Origin: CAVWQV01 sp963757115
GTDB taxonomy: Bacteria; Pseudomonadota; Alphaproteobacteria; Acetobacterales; Acetobacteraceae
DNA: 64,000 nucleotides
Reading direction: 5' to 3'
Assembly (NCBI GenBank): GCA_963757115.1
Contig: CAVWQV010000001.1
Location: 62,001 to 126,000 of the forward strand
This document shows, piece by piece, positions 62,937 through 64,000 of this stretch. The translations under genes and the position numbers were made by a program. The notes beneath the pieces are model-generated. The model did no database searches and had not been told where the DNA came from. It saw nothing but the letters and a program-made list of their open reading frames with translations. Every line of letters starts with the position of its first letter. Positions within the stretch are counted from its first letter, which is position 1.

Positions 62937-63824
62937 ATGCCCGTGTCTATCCGTCCGATCCGGAGTGCGTTTGCGGGTGAGGTGTCTGGGGTCGATTTGT
63001 CGCTCCCGCTTAGCCGGGAGGAGGCGGCGGCGATCGAGCAAGGGATGGACGAGCTCGCCGTCCTGGTTTTTCACGACCAGCCAGTGACGGACGAGCAGCA
63101 GGTCGCGTTCAGCCGCAACTTCGGCGAGATCGAGCGTTCGCTCGGCAGCAGCCTCATGAAGATGGAGGAGCGTCGGCTCAGCACCGATCTCGCGGATGTC
63201 TCCAATCTCGGCAAGGACGGCAAGCCGCTCGGACGCAACGACCGCACGCGCTTGTTCAATCTCGGCAATCGTTTGTGGCACTCGGACAGCTCTTTCCGTG
63301 CCATCCCGTCCAAATTCTCGCTGTTGTCGGGCCGCATCGTCGCCGACAAGGGCGGTCACACCGAGTTCGCCGACATGCGCGCCGCATACGATGCGCTCGA
63401 CGAGGAAACGCGCGCAGTGGTTGAAGACCTTGTGACAGAGCACTCGCTCATCTACTCGCGCGGCAAGCTTGGGTTTAACGAATTGACGGACGAGGAGCGC
63501 GTCACCTTTACCCCTGTGCGCCAGCGCTTGGTGCGAACCCATCCGGTTACCGGCCGCAAGTCGCTCTACTTGTCCTCCCATATCGGCGGCATCGTCGGCT
63601 GGCCGGTGCCCGAAGCGCTCGACCTCATCCGCGAACTGACCGAGCACGCGACCCGACCCGAGTTCGTGTACTCGCACAAGTGGCGGGCGAATGACCTCGT
63701 GATGTGGGACAACCGGCAGACCATGCACCGCGTGACCCGCTTCGACGAAAGCAAGCCACGCGACATGCGCCGCACCACGGTGGCGGGCGAGGCGCCCACT
63801 GTCGCCCAAGCGACGGCGGCCTAA
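62937..63824 (+). CDS. TauD/TfdA-family Fe(II)/2-oxoglutarate dioxygenase
   Basis: A 295-residue oxygenase. The iron ligands are H and D in RLWHSDSSFR and the distal H in NRQTMHRVTRFD; the 2-oxoglutarate-binding Arg follows in DMRRTTVAGE. VLVFHDQPVTDEQQVAFSRN is the usual start region. ATG 62937 has GGGAGG; the longer frame gives no family sequence. Substrates range from taurine to phenoxy herbicides, so it is left open. Confidence 0.92.
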   Translation: MPVSIRPIRSAFAGEVSGVDLSLPLSREEAAAIEQGMDELAVLVFHDQPVTDEQQVAFSRNFGEIERSLGSSLMKMEERRLSTDLADVSNLGKDGKPLGRNDRTRLFNLGNRLWHSDSSFRAIPSKFSLLSGRIVADKGGHTEFADMRAAYDALDEETRAVVEDLVTEHSLIYSRGKLGFNELTDEERVTFTPVRQRLVRTHPVTGRKSLYLSSHIGGIVGWPVPEALDLIRELTEHATRPEFVYSHKWRANDLVMWDNRQTMHRVTRFDESKPRDMRRTTVAGEAPTVAQATAA

Positions 63825-63838
63825 CCGACAGAGATCGC

Positions 63839-63891
63839 GCGGGCGAGAGAGGGCCGGGGAAGGTCCCTCTCGTCCCGTTTGTCTCGCCCGC
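63839..63891 (+). terminator. Nested hairpin after the dioxygenase gene
   Basis: GCGGGCGAGA pairs with TCTCGCCCGC, and inside it GAGAGGG pairs with CCCTCTC. A short TTT lies between the inner and outer right arms. A probable terminator before the next gene. Confidence 0.6.
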
Positions 63892-63962
63892 CCGCCGGAG
63901 CGTTCCCCTTGCCGCCTACCCGTGCCCGTGCGAGGCTACTGGCGAGTATGCAGGAGGGAACC

Positions 63963-64000
63963 GTGAACGAAGTCACGATCAACACCCCCAATCTTTGGCG
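63963..64000 (+). CDS. Unidentified gene start (partial)
   Basis: GTG at 63963 follows AGGAGGG and opens MNEVTINTPNLW, then runs off the end. The strong ribosome site makes a real start likely; 12 codons are not enough to name it. Confidence 0.5.
   Translation, partial: MNEVTINTPNLW

Overview
The window comes from a high-GC, motile, phototrophic alphaproteobacterium. It carries a flagellar/chemotaxis cluster, recA, a carotenoid-bacteriochlorophyll-reaction-centre superoperon, and a long run of accessory catabolic genes. Light-harvesting 1, type-II reaction-centre L/M and a tetraheme cytochrome subunit, together with flagellar genes containing DUF6468 and a CckA-like kinase next to flhB, fit a Rhodospirillales/Acetobacteraceae-type purple or aerobic anoxygenic phototroph. 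That placement is inference from gene content; no rRNA is present.

Layout. 1-8.6 kb: flagellar rod genes flgA(partial)-flgG-flgF on the minus strand behind a near-consensus sigma-54 promoter, divergent from fliL-fliM-DUF6468-motE-cheY-cheZ and a large secreted repeat-like protein. 8.7-11.0 kb: spermidine genes speD-speE and a CnbZ-like gene, interrupting the flagellar block. 11.1-18.5 kb: fliO-fliP, a padR/O-methyltransferase pair with a clear palindromic operator, then flgB-flgC-fliE-fliQ-fliR-flhB and a hybrid kinase. 18.6-20.1 kb: recA and a cytidine-deaminase-like gene. 20.1-23.7 kb: a three-domain adenylation/carrier/GNAT protein in a visibly more A/T-rich island. 23.7-33.0 kb: gamma-glutamyltransferase, the ligase-associated helicase/PdeM pair, a methyltransferase, an acyl-CoA carboxylase beta subunit, an SDR and a 2-hydroxyacid dehydrogenase. 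33.0-46.0 kb: photosynthesis genes crtC-crtD divergent from crtE-crtF-bchC-bchX-bchY-bchZ-pufB-pufA-pufL-pufM-pufC, with twin PpsR/CrtJ-type sites (TGT-N12-ACA, 8 bp apart) at both control points. 46-64 kb: arfB, a GST, two paralogous amidohydrolases, a Rieske protein, DUF899, a GT2/methyltransferase/acyl-CoA-dehydrogenase cluster, and a long minus-strand run (GT4, FMN hydroxyacid oxidase, class II aldolase, aldo/keto reductase, PPOX protein, two acyl-CoA dehydrogenases, MFS exporter), ending with a TauD-type dioxygenase.

How it works together. The phototrophy block encodes GGPP synthesis (CrtE), spirilloxanthin/spheroidene-type carotenoid tailoring (CrtC, CrtD, CrtF), chlorin reduction and late bacteriochlorophyll a steps (BchXYZ, BchC), and the core antenna/reaction centre with its cytochrome donor. 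Tight ATGA/GTGA overlaps indicate coupled expression.

Quality caveat. At least sixteen genes, including ones that should be essential for function (flgG, flhB, speD, speE, pufM), carry single-base frame breaks with normal protein sequence on both sides. Most have a net +1 length, and in several the extra base sits in a short homopolymer. I treat these as probable sequence errors rather than pseudogenes, and give whole-gene spans with the break noted. The 55.8-59.7 kb stretch is much denser in such breaks.
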